DNA of 13,597 nucleotides, from positions 1 through 13,597 of the forward strand of contig JAUQQB010000036.1 in NCBI GenBank assembly GCA_030550075.1, given 5' to 3'. Positions 7,126-13,597 of this stretch are shown piece after piece; the stretch's first letter is position 1, and the number at the start of each line of letters is the position of its first letter. The notes beneath the pieces are model-generated. The model had not been told where the DNA came from. It did not search any database and saw only the letters and a program-made list of their open reading frames with translations. A program made the position numbers and the translations under genes. Source of the DNA: Chloroflexota bacterium (lineage in GTDB: Bacteria > Chloroflexota > Anaerolineae > Thermoflexales > Thermoflexaceae).

Positions 7126-7507
7126 CGATAAGGCCCCCCATCTCTCCCCTCCCGTTGCCTGGAGGGTCACGGGAGAGGAGACGATAGTTTTCGGAGGTTG
7201 GGTCGAGGACTGAAGAGCTCCAATCCAACCCTCAACCCCCCCATAAATTGATTTTTCAAATTAGTCTTTTCGAGCGGTAGGAAAAGAGTCAGGGGCCTGT
7301 TGCCCAGCGATGTTTCCGGGAGTGCTGCTTACGTCCCAGGCCCGACCTTTCCTTCCTGCTTCGCTCTGCAAGGCGACATAGGGAAGGAGAAGCCGGATCC
7401 TCACCCCCGTAACCTTTTCTCCGTGATTTCCGACATGATGGGCGAACCCGGATTCAGAATCTGAAAGGACGACAGGTGGTTCTTCAGTTCTCAGCGGAGG
7501 TGATTCT
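7126..7507. other. Divergent intergenic region, LCP gene / DUF5666 lipoprotein
   Basis: These 382 bases separate two divergently read envelope genes and must carry both promoters. Seen directly: the LCP leader hairpin (7141-7179), an AT-rich patch at 7243-7270 that stands out from the GC-rich surroundings, and a perfect short palindrome GATTCAGAATC (7451-7461), 46 bases before the lipoprotein start. I see no convincing -35/-10 pair on either strand. An open frame on the minus strand (7261-7575) has no family likeness and overlaps the lipoprotein start, so it is not called. Confidence 0.6.
7141..7179 (-). promoter_or_regulatory. Leader hairpin of the LCP gene
   Basis: Bases 7141-7152 and 7168-7179 form a 12-base-pair stem on the minus strand with a single G-U pair and a 15-base loop. 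The stem's near arm is purine-rich (GGGAGGGGAGA) and ends 15 bases before ATG 7125. It could hold back a ribosome binding sequence, although a second G-run nearer the start (7134-7139) could also serve. A role in translation control is inference. Confidence 0.45.
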
Positions 7508-9211
7508 GTGAAAAGGAATATCTGGTTTGGAATCTTCCTGTTCGCATGGCTGGGGCTCACGCTGGCGGCCTGCACGACTGCTCCGGCGTCCGGGGAAGGA
7601 ACCGTAACACGCTGGGAAGGAACGGTCGAAGCAGTTCTCCCGGATGGCCTTCAGGTCTCCGGCCGGCTGGTCCGATGGACCGGCCAGACCCAGATCATGG
7701 GGGAGATCCAGGTGGGTTCGCGGGTCGAGGTGGAAGGGATCCCGACCGGGGAGGCTCTGAACGCCACGGTGATCCGGGTTCAATCTTCCAGCGGGTCAGC
7801 GGTGGCGATGGGCGAGACGACAGCGGGGACCTTTGTTTCCCCGCTCCCCACTCCAACCTCTCAAATCGAGTTCCGGGGTGTGGTCGAGGCTGCCCTTCCG
7901 AACGGGTATCGGGTCAGCGGCCAGACGGTGATCGTGACCGCCACCACCCGGATCGAGGGCACGGTGGCGGTGGGAGCCTTTGTGAAGGTGAAGGGGATCC
8001 TTCTGGCGGATAGCTCCGTCCTGGCCATCCAAATCGAGGTTGAAGCCCCGGAGGCAGAGATCGAGTTGAAGGGCGTGGTGGAAGCGATCCTGCCCGATGG
8101 CTACCGGATTGCCGGGCGGACCGTGATCGTGACCACCACGACCCGGATCGAGGGTCCGATCGCGGTAGGGACTTTTGTAGAGGTCAAGGGGATCCTTCAG
8201 TCCGATGGGACCATCCTGGCCTCCCGGATCCAGCGGGAAGAGGAAGAGCGGCCGGAGATCGAGTTCCAGGGGATGGTGGAAGAGATCCTCTTCACAGGTG
8301 TGGTGGAGGCCATCCTCTCGAACGGCTACCAGGTCAGCGGACGCACGGTGGTGGTCACGGATCTCACCAAAGTGAAGGATCCGGCTGCTGTGGGGGACTG
8401 GGTAGAGGTAAAGGGCTTCCTCCAGGGAGATGGCAGTATCCTGGCCCGCGAGATCAAGGTGAAGAAGGCCCCCAAATCCATACAGGTGGAATTCAAGGGA
8501 ACGGTGGAGGAGATCCTTCCAAATGGCTACCGTGTTGCCGGGATCACGGTTGTTGTGACCACCACGACCCGGGTCGATGGTCCGATCGCGGTAGGGACCT
8601 TTGTGGAAGTGAAGGGAGTCTTCCGGCCTGACGGGTCGGTGCTGGCCCTTCGCATCCATGTGGAGCGGCCAGAGCGGGAGAAGGCGGAGATGGAGTTCAA
8701 GGGAACGGTCGAGGAGATCCTCCCGAACGGCTATCGGGTGAGCGGGCGCACTGTAGTGGTCATCGCCACGACCCGGGTGGATGGCCCGATCATGGTTGGG
8801 ACTTTCGTGGAGGTCAAGGGGATCCTGCAGCCGGATGGCACCATCCTGGCGCTCCGGATTCACGTGGAGGACGAGGATAAGGCGAAGGGCGAGGTGGAGT
8901 TCAAGGGCGTTGTGGAGGAGATCCTGCCCGATGGCTATCGGATCGCCGGCCGGATCGTTCGGGTGGGTGCGAGCACGCAGATCGATGGAGCGATCACTGT
9001 CGGTGCCTTTGTGGAGGTAAAGGGGGTCGTTCAGGATGATGGCTCTATCCGGGCTGTCCGCATCCATCTTGAGGATGAGCATAAGAACGGCGGTGGGAAG
9101 ATAGAGGATGGTAAGAAGGGTGATGATAGGAAGAAGGGTGAGGAAGGCCGGAAAGATGATGATGGGAAATCTAAGGAAGAGGACCATGAGGATCACGAGG
9201 ACGATGATTAA
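7508..9211 (+). CDS. Lipoprotein with seven tandem DUF5666-like modules and a charged D/E/K/H tail
   Basis: Secreted, lipid-anchored surface protein of 567 residues. The signal peptide ends in the lipobox LAAC, with Cys22 as the lipidation site. Seven modules of about 60 residues follow at roughly 35-92, 119-179, 185-243, 263-320, 327-387, 394-455 and 462-522, each of the form EFKGxVEEILPNGYRVxGxTVxVT, T.xxGPIxVGTFVEVKG, xDGxxLAxRI. This is the DUF5666 pattern, a small beta fold of unknown ligand. A fragment of one module (250-261) sits in front of module 4. The tail from 523 on is almost all Asp, Glu, Lys and His and ends HEDHEDDD. The start is a GTG with GGAGG about eight bases upstream. 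The ECF sigma/anti-sigma genes follow 164 bases later. Function is unknown; a surface binding or sensing role is inference. Confidence 0.88.
   Translation: MKRNIWFGIFLFAWLGLTLAACTTAPASGEGTVTRWEGTVEAVLPDGLQVSGRLVRWTGQTQIMGEIQVGSRVEVEGIPTGEALNATVIRVQSSSGSAVAMGETTAGTFVSPLPTPTSQIEFRGVVEAALPNGYRVSGQTVIVTATTRIEGTVAVGAFVKVKGILLADSSVLAIQIEVEAPEAEIELKGVVEAILPDGYRIAGRTVIVTTTTRIEGPIAVGTFVEVKGILQSDGTILASRIQREEEERPEIEFQGMVEEILFTGVVEAILSNGYQVSGRTVVVTDLTKVKDPAAVGDWVEVKGFLQGDGSILAREIKVKKAPKSIQVEFKGTVEEILPNGYRVAGITVVVTTTTRVDGPIAVGTFVEVKGVFRPDGSVLALRIHVERPEREKAEMEFKGTVEEILPNGYRVSGRTVVVIATTRVDGPIMVGTFVEVKGILQPDGTILALRIHVEDEDKAKGEVEFKGVVEEILPDGYRIAGRIVRVGASTQIDGAITVGAFVEVKGVVQDDGSIRAVRIHLEDEHKNGGGKIEDGKKGDDRKKGEEGRKDDDGKSKEEDHEDHEDDD
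7610..9073 (+). repeat. Tandem ~200-base coding repeats (DUF5666-like modules)
   Basis: Seven in-frame repeat units spaced about 195-230 bases apart, with units 2 to 7 starting near 7862, 8060, 8294, 8486, 8687 and 8891. Units 5 and 6 are the most alike; their DNA differences are largely at third codon positions, which points to selection on the protein after duplication. The first unit is the most diverged. Confidence 0.85.
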
Positions 9212-9281
9212 AGCCCATCCGGCCTTGTGGAAATTTCGGCAAACCCTGTCGGCGCTTTCGATCTGAGGCCCCCCTCCAAAA

Positions 9282-9314
9282 GCTGGGCCGGACGCTGAAG
9301 GCGCCCGGCCCAGC
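9282..9314 (+). terminator. Perfect 10-bp hairpin between the lipoprotein and sigma genes
   Basis: GCTGGGCCGG (9282-9291) pairs perfectly with CCGGCCCAGC (9305-9314) around a 13-base loop. It lies 70 bases after the lipoprotein stop and 61 bases before the sigma-factor start, where a transcript boundary is expected. There is no T run after it, so it is a terminator-like or transcript-stabilising hairpin, not a proven terminator. Confidence 0.45.
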
Positions 9315-9375
9315 AAAGACCCGGCTTTCCGGTGGCGTCTTTCCGCCAGAGCGGATACGATGAGGGCGATCGACG

Positions 9376-9951
9376 GTGGAAACCCTTCTTGAGCGGCCTG
9401 GAACGGTGGCAGACGAACAGATCCTGCTGGCGCGCGCGCGCTCCCTGGACCCCGATGCCCTGGCCGAGTTGCATGAACGGTATTACCGGATGCTGTATTT
9501 CTACGTGCTCGGCCGGGTGGGAGAACGAGCGGTTGCGGAAGATGTGACCGCGGAGGCCTTCATTCGCCTTCTGGAAGCTTTCCATCAAGGGCGCGGACCG
9601 GAGCGCCATCTGGCGGCTTGGCTGTTCCGGACCGCTGATCATCTGGTGGCGGATCACCATCGGGCCCGTTACCGGCATCCCGAGGTCCCGCTGGAGGAAG
9701 AGTGGGGCAGCTCGAGGGAAGAGGAATGGGAGGATGTGGTGCTGCAGGAACGGGTGCGCGAAGCCCTTAACCATCTCACCCCCGACCAGCGGGCGGTAAT
9801 CCTGATGCGCTTCTGGATGGATCTTCCCTTAACCCGCATTGCCCAGGAGTTAGGGAAGAGCGTGGGAGCGGTGAAATTGCTTCAGCATCGGGCCCTGGCG
9901 GCCCTCGCGAAAAGACTACAGGATATCAGGAACGATCATGGCCAGGCGTGA
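9376..9951 (+). CDS. ECF-type RNA polymerase sigma factor
   Basis: Sigma-70 family group IV (ECF) factor of 191 residues that would direct RNA polymerase to a small stress or envelope regulon. Sigma region 2 spans about residues 28-100, with DVTAEAFIRLLEAF (region 2.2) and AWLFRTADHLVADHHRARYR (regions 2.3-2.4). Sigma region 4 spans about 125-182, with LTPDQRAVILMRFWMDLPL and the helix-turn-helix IAQELGKSVGAVKLLQHRAL. The acidic linker between them is rich in Glu. The start is a GTG at 9376 with GAGGG about nine bases upstream; no in-frame ATG fits better. It overlaps the next gene, a membrane anti-sigma-like protein, by 14 bases, so the two are probably translationally coupled, the usual layout for a sigma factor and its inhibitor. 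Confidence 0.93.
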   Translation: METLLERPGTVADEQILLARARSLDPDALAELHERYYRMLYFYVLGRVGERAVAEDVTAEAFIRLLEAFHQGRGPERHLAAWLFRTADHLVADHHRARYRHPEVPLEEEWGSSREEEWEDVVLQERVREALNHLTPDQRAVILMRFWMDLPLTRIAQELGKSVGAVKLLQHRALAALAKRLQDIRNDHGQA

Positions 9952-11143
9952 AGACGTTCTGGAAGAAGCGTTGCAACTTATCCGGACCGGGGTCCCGCTG
10001 GAGGAGGTCCTGGCCCGTTATCCGGACCTGGATTCGGTTCTGCGCATGACCCGGATTTTGGAAGCCGCGCGTCCACCCGCGCCGTCTCTGCGGGCGGAGC
10101 TGGCCTCCCGAACGGCTTTTCTCCAGCGCGCGGAGGCCCTCCGATCCTCCCGCCGCCCGTGGGCCGCGATGCTGTTCGGATGGTTGCGGTATGCGCCAGC
10201 GGGAGCCGTGATTGCCAGCCTGGTCCTCATCGCGGGGATACTCCATGTCCTGGCCCAGCGGAGCTTGCCCGGGGATCCCCTGTATGGACTCAAACGGATC
10301 GAGGAACAGGTCTGGTTGGCCCTGACGCTGGACCCGGTGGAGCGGCGCCTGGTGGAGGAAACGCTAACGGCCCGCCGCTGGGAGGAATACCGCGCCCTTG
10401 CCCAGCGTCGGGGCTCCGGGACGGTGACCTGGGAAGGCCGGATCGAAGCGATCGAAGGAACCACCTGGCGCATCGGAGGGGTCCCGGTGGAGATCTTCCC
10501 GGAGACAGAGATCCTGGGGCCAGCGGCCTTGGGTCAGAAGGCTATGGTGACCGCTTTCCTGGGTCCAGAAGGGCAATTGATTGCGCTGTGGATCCATATC
10601 ATTGCAGAGACCCCTATGCCAACGCTGGAACCGATGGGCACAATTCCCCCCACACAGATGCCTCGTCCGACACCATGGCCTTCACAGACTGCCTTGTCAA
10701 CACCTGTTGCAACATCGATTCCTATCGCCTCTCCGACGCCCGGACCCATGATGCCTATCCCTACTCTGGAGGAAACGGAGGAGCCGACCGTGACGCCTCG
10801 GCCAACTCCGACGGCAAGGATCAGGACGCCGACTTCCACTCCGACTGAGGGGCCAACTGTGACACCTACTCCGACCCCCGGGACCCGGACGCCTACGCCC
10901 ACCCCAACGGAGGAGCCGACGGTGACGCCTACCCCAACGTCGGAAGAAGAAGAGACGGTTGAGTGGGAAGGGATCCTTCAGGCGATATCGGGATCGACCT
11001 GGATCATTGAGGGCCGGGCGGTACGGGTCACCGGTGACACAGAGGTCCGTGGAGATCCTAAGATTGGCGACCGAGTGGAGGTCCGGGCGAGGCGCCAGCC
11101 GGATGGCACCCTGGTCGCGGAGCGGATCGAGCGGGAGGATTGA
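9938..11143 (+). CDS. Membrane anti-sigma-like protein with DUF5667 and two DUF5666-like modules
   Basis: Single-pass membrane protein of 401 residues, probably the regulator of the sigma factor it overlaps. Residues 1-80 are cytoplasmic and helical (MARREDVLEEALQLIRTG, then an Arg-rich stretch), fitting a sigma-binding region; no zinc-binding anti-sigma motif is seen. One membrane segment lies at about 86-106. Just outside it, LPGDPLYGLKRIEEQVWLAL (110-129) is the DUF5667 signature. A first DUF5666-like module spans 162-222 (TWEGRIEAIEGTTWRIGG), then a Thr/Pro-rich linker (224-335), then a second module at 341-400 (EWEGILQAISGSTWIIEG). The same module is repeated seven times in the lipoprotein upstream. 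The anti-sigma role is inferred from position and topology, not from a proven domain. Confidence 0.85.
   Translation: MARREDVLEEALQLIRTGVPLEEVLARYPDLDSVLRMTRILEAARPPAPSLRAELASRTAFLQRAEALRSSRRPWAAMLFGWLRYAPAGAVIASLVLIAGILHVLAQRSLPGDPLYGLKRIEEQVWLALTLDPVERRLVEETLTARRWEEYRALAQRRGSGTVTWEGRIEAIEGTTWRIGGVPVEIFPETEILGPAALGQKAMVTAFLGPEGQLIALWIHIIAETPMPTLEPMGTIPPTQMPRPTPWPSQTALSTPVATSIPIASPTPGPMMPIPTLEETEEPTVTPRPTPTARIRTPTSTPTEGPTVTPTPTPGTRTPTPTPTEEPTVTPTPTSEEEETVEWEGILQAISGSTWIIEGRAVRVTGDTEVRGDPKIGDRVEVRARRQPDGTLVAERIERED
10778..10942 (+). repeat. Imperfect tandem repeats coding a Thr/Pro linker
   Basis: Three in-frame units of about 21-23 codons begin with EEPTVTP, EGPTVTP and EEPTVTP and continue as TPT-type runs. 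They form the end of the extracellular stalk between the two DUF5666-like modules. Such low-complexity DNA can change length by slippage, so stalk length may vary between strains. Confidence 0.75.
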
Positions 11144-11268
11144 TGGCGCCTTGTGTAAGGAACCGCTGGGGGCGGATAGGGCTGCTAAGGTCAGCTCCAC
11201 CCTCAGGGTATAAAGGAGTTGTGGAGGAGTTCTTCCCTATTTCGGATGCCTCGTGGAGGGACAGAATC

Positions 11269-11898
11269 ATGCCTAAATCATGGACGCACAGACTGGCCTG
11301 GACGCTGGGCGCTTTCATGCTGGTGATCCTGGGAGCCATTGCGGGAGAGGCGGCAAGGTGGGGATTTCCTTCCGAATCCAGCCCGGCAGCGACCGGGACT
11401 CCGGTTCCGGATCCGCAGCTGGAAGCGATGCTTCAGGAGCGGGAGCAGGCTTACCGGGCGTTGATCGAGGAGGCCAACGCTCGTCTGGAGCAGGCCTACC
11501 GTCAAATCCAGGAGCTATCCGCCCAGCTGTCCGCTTCTTCCTCCAGCGCATCGGCTGGAGCTCCGGAGATCTCCGCTGCTCTGTCACCTGCCCGCGCGAT
11601 CTGGATCGCGATGAATATGGCGCCGGGATCCGCTTTGATGAAAGAGCCCGAGCTGGTGGTTTTCCAGGGAGCTCTTGCTTATGAGGTGGTGCTGGATCAG
11701 GGAACCCTGTATATCGATGCGAACACTGGCCAGATCCTTTACAACGGCATCCCGCCAGTCATTCAGGTTGTTCAGGCCCAGCCCGCCGTGGGGAAGGGAG
11801 GCGGAGCGGGGAAGGATGTGAAAGAGCATGGAGAGAAGAAGGATAAAGATGATGATGAACATGAAAATGATGATGAACATGAAGATGATGATGATTAG
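11269..11898 (+). CDS. Membrane-anchored PepSY-domain protein with D/E/H-rich tail
   Basis: Envelope protein of 209 residues with an N-terminal anchor (residues 9-25, WTLGAFMLVILGAIAG), a predicted coiled coil (50-90, with repeating EQAYR..IEEANARLEQAYRQ-type heptads), and a PepSY-like domain at about 100-160: ISAALSPARAIWIAMNMAPGS, then VVFQGALAYEVVLDQGTLYID, and the typical ending ANTGQILYNG. The tail (183-209) is Lys/Asp/Glu/His-rich and ends DDEHEDDDD, like the tail of the DUF5666 lipoprotein. PepSY domains are often linked to protease inhibition or to redox membrane proteins; the role here is unknown. The start is ATG 11269, because GGAGGG lies about eight bases upstream and the anchor follows; the frame is open back to 11140. 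It is 125 bases behind the anti-sigma-like gene; TATAAA at 11209-11214 is a weak promoter candidate. Confidence 0.8.
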   Translation: MPKSWTHRLAWTLGAFMLVILGAIAGEAARWGFPSESSPAATGTPVPDPQLEAMLQEREQAYRALIEEANARLEQAYRQIQELSAQLSASSSSASAGAPEISAALSPARAIWIAMNMAPGSALMKEPELVVFQGALAYEVVLDQGTLYIDANTGQILYNGIPPVIQVVQAQPAVGKGGGAGKDVKEHGEKKDKDDDEHENDDEHEDDDD

Positions 11899-12070
11899 AG
11901 TTGTGTAATACCGTGGGAATTCGAGGGCTGGGTAGGCCGCGTCCGTGGTCCGCCCGGCTACAAAATCGCTTTAGGCGCGAGAAGTCCTGCAAGCCCCTTC
12001 GATGAGAGCCTGCGACCAGGAATCTCCCAGGAAATCCACAGCAAGCGTTTGCCAGTAAGGAGGGTGCGAG

Positions 12071-12475
12071 ATGCATGTCCCAAAAGGGGGGCAAAGGGGT
12101 GGTCGGAAGCAATGGAATAGCGGTGGGATGAAAGCCTTGCTGACCAGCGGGGCGCTGGCGATGATCCTGTGGTTATGGGTGATGCTGGCCACGCCGGAGC
12201 GTTCATCGGAGGAGATGGCGGAGGCTGCCCCTGAGCCGCCTCCTGCTCCTCCGGCGACCCTGAAGCTGGAGCCATTGCCCACCTTAGTGCCTGCCCCGGA
12301 TCTGAACCGGGAAACCCGCACGGCCTTCTCCACCGCTCAAGGGCAGCGTCGTTCCCCTTCGGTGCCCTCGTTACGATCAATCCAGGCTCCGCCCCCGCCA
12401 CCGGCACCGCGGGTGATTCAGGTGCCCGCTCCCTCCGGATCCAGACCGGCCGCAGTGACGCGATCGTCTCGATAA
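12071..12475 (+). CDS. Small Pro-rich single-pass membrane protein, unknown function
   Basis: A 134-residue protein I do not recognise. Residues 1-21 are basic and Gly-rich, followed by one membrane segment (about 21-40, KALLTSGALAMILWLWVMLA). The remainder is an extracytoplasmic Pro/Ala-rich region with EPPPAPPAT, PLPTLVPAPD, QAPPPPPAPR and a basic, Ser-rich C-terminus. No catalytic motif is seen. The start is well supported by AGGAGG about six bases before the ATG. It lies between the PepSY gene (172 bases before) and the ApbE gene (129 bases after) on the same strand, so it is probably co-expressed with them. The long antisense frame over it (11958-12569, minus) has no family likeness. It may be a stalk or scaffold protein, but that is a guess. 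Confidence 0.65.
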   Translation: MHVPKGGQRGGRKQWNSGGMKALLTSGALAMILWLWVMLATPERSSEEMAEAAPEPPPAPPATLKLEPLPTLVPAPDLNRETRTAFSTAQGQRRSPSVPSLRSIQAPPPPPAPRVIQVPAPSGSRPAAVTRSSR

Positions 12476-12604
12476 GCCAGCGCCAGGAGGCAACCCCTAT
12501 CCACCCAAATTCCCCAGGCTGGCAGCAAAGCCATCTCATTTTGTTCCTGTCTGCTACCCTGGGTCGCAAGCAGGGAAAGGAAAGCTGGGAGGGGAGAGGA
12601 TTTC

Positions 12605-13561
12605 ATGCTGGAGATCTCCTTCCGTGCAATGGGCTGTCAGATGAAGGCGATGGTGGATTCGGAATCCCTTCATGCGGCCGAGGCATTACGGGAGGTTCCT
12701 CGCTGGTTTGCATCCTGGGAACGCTGTCTGAGCCGGTTCCGGGGGGATAGCGAGCTCAGCCTTCTGAATCGCCACGCTGGTTTCCCGATGCGAGTCAGCG
12801 CCACCATGTGGGAGGTTCTCCGGGCCGCTCTCTTAGCCGCCCAGCTCAGCGAAGGGCTGGTGGTTCCCACCGTCTTATCGGCTCTGGAGGCCGCGGGCTA
12901 CGATCGCTCCTTCGAGCAGGTGCCTCGCGAAGGCCTGTGGAAAGCGAGGGACACATGGAAAACCCGGCCGGGCGCATGGCAGCAGATCCATCTGGATCCC
13001 GAGCGGCGCACGGTGACCCTGCCCCCTGGGGTGCGCCTGGATCTGGGAGGGATCGCGAAGGGTTGGGCGGCGGATGCTGTTATCCGGCGGCTGAAGCCCT
13101 ACGGTCCGGCGCTGATGGACGCGGGGGGCGACATTGCGGTCAATGGGCCGATGGCCGGTGGACAGCCCTGGCCGATTGGCGTTGCGGATCCTCGCCCGGC
13201 TCAGCCTGGATTCCTCGTTAATCCCCCTCTGCTGGGGATCCTTCGGCTTGCTCGAGGAGGGGTTGCCACTTCCGGGCGGGACGTCCGCCGATGGCGGCGG
13301 GGGGAGGAGGAGCGGCATCACCTGATCGATCCCCGCACGGGCCAGCCGGCCCGGACGGATGTCCTGACCGTTACAGTAGTGGCGCCGAGCGCCTATGAGG
13401 CGGAGATCGGGGCCAAGGTGGTTTTCCTCCTGGGCAGCCAGGAGGGACTGGCATGGCTGGAGAAACGTCCGGGAACCGCGGGGCTGATCGTCCGGGAGGA
13501 TGGGGAGATTCTCTGGAGCTCGCGATGGACGATGGAGCCGGTGGGTCAGGGTTTGAAGTAG
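12605..13561 (+). CDS. apbE: ApbE-family FAD:protein FMN transferase
   Basis: ApbE enzymes use FAD to attach FMN to a Thr or Ser of flavoproteins, for example subunits of Na+-pumping and electron-transfer complexes. The 318-residue protein has the family signs in order: FRAMGCQM (6-13, usually AMGT), GDSELSLLN (47-55), VPTVLSALEAAGY (87-99), LDLGGIAKGWAAD (145-157), MDAGGDIAVNG (171-181), GGVATSG (218-224) and HHLIDPRTGQPA (238-249). There is no signal peptide or lipobox, unlike the common exported lipoprotein form. In the late metal-site segment, AEIGAKVVFLLG stands where many homologues have ADALATAL-type residues, so Asp and Thr are replaced by Glu267 and Lys271. AGGGGAGAGG precedes the ATG. 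No target flavoprotein is visible in the window. The family is firm, the activity less so. Confidence 0.9.
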   Translation: MLEISFRAMGCQMKAMVDSESLHAAEALREVPRWFASWERCLSRFRGDSELSLLNRHAGFPMRVSATMWEVLRAALLAAQLSEGLVVPTVLSALEAAGYDRSFEQVPREGLWKARDTWKTRPGAWQQIHLDPERRTVTLPPGVRLDLGGIAKGWAADAVIRRLKPYGPALMDAGGDIAVNGPMAGGQPWPIGVADPRPAQPGFLVNPPLLGILRLARGGVATSGRDVRRWRRGEEERHHLIDPRTGQPARTDVLTVTVVAPSAYEAEIGAKVVFLLGSQEGLAWLEKRPGTAGLIVREDGEILWSSRWTMEPVGQGLK

Positions 13562-13597
13562 CCGTCATCGGCCATTTCGCGAGCCGGACGGTCTGAT

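Noticed and set aside
7126..7170. GTG start at 7170 for the LCP protein
   Set aside because: It lies in the leader hairpin without a ribosome site and would put 15 odd residues before the membrane anchor.
7261..7575. 104-codon open frame on the minus strand
   Set aside because: No family likeness, and it overlaps the start and signal peptide of the lipoprotein.
7796..9316. 506-codon open frame on the minus strand opposite the lipoprotein
   Set aside because: It is a shadow of the tandem repeats: its own repeated pattern comes from the plus-strand modules, and it has no recognisable domain.
11140..11268. Longer N-terminus for the PepSY protein
   Set aside because: ATG 11269 has GGAGGG at the right distance and starts just before the membrane anchor. 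The extension would bury the anchor.
11958..12569. 203-codon open frame on the minus strand over the small Pro-rich gene
   Set aside because: The plus-strand gene has a strong ribosome site and a membrane segment; the antisense product shows neither.
13526..13596. Short open frames at the right edge on both strands
   Set aside because: A plus-strand frame ends at a stop after about 23 codons, and a minus-strand frame is cut by the window edge. Neither can be judged from so few codons.

Overview
The window is GC-rich and reads as the chromosome of a Gram-positive-type or monoderm-like thermophile, most likely a Chloroflexota bacterium of the Anaerolineae/Thermoflexales kind. This is an inference from style: long Thr-Pro linkers in secreted proteins, DUF5666/DUF5667 surface proteins beside an ECF sigma factor, an LCP protein with a C-terminal LytR_C domain, and an MgtC/DUF4010 membrane protein. 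No rRNA or marker gene is present to prove it. I see no tRNA, CRISPR array, transposase or prophage gene.

Region 1 (1-2283, plus strand) is catabolic. It holds an FGGY-family sugar or polyol kinase cut by the left window edge, then a classical NAD-type short-chain dehydrogenase with a strong ribosome binding site. Together they look like the end of a sugar/polyol oxidation-phosphorylation operon. Region 2 (2284-3764) is a 236-base leader or spacer and a polytopic MgtC/DUF4010 membrane protein.

Region 3 (3786-5716, minus strand) is a thiamin unit read right to left: a sigma-A-like promoter, a TPP riboswitch, thiE (thiamin phosphate synthase) and thiD (HMP/HMP-P kinase). A 46-base repeat occurs twice here, once over the 3' end of thiE and once in the thiE-thiD gap, with a strong GC hairpin between the copies.

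Region 4 (5743-13561) looks like a cell-envelope module. An LCP (LytR-CpsA-Psr) protein on the minus strand is divergent from a lipoprotein made of seven tandem DUF5666-like modules with a charged His/Asp/Glu tail. Downstream on the plus strand come an ECF sigma factor, an overlapping membrane anti-sigma-like protein that itself carries two DUF5666-like modules, a membrane-anchored PepSY protein with a similar Asp/Glu/His tail, a small Pro-rich membrane-anchored protein, and an ApbE-family FMN transferase. The shared modules and tails suggest one surface-sensing or envelope-stress system, possibly tied to metal or redox chemistry. That link is inference. This is the most interesting part of the window.
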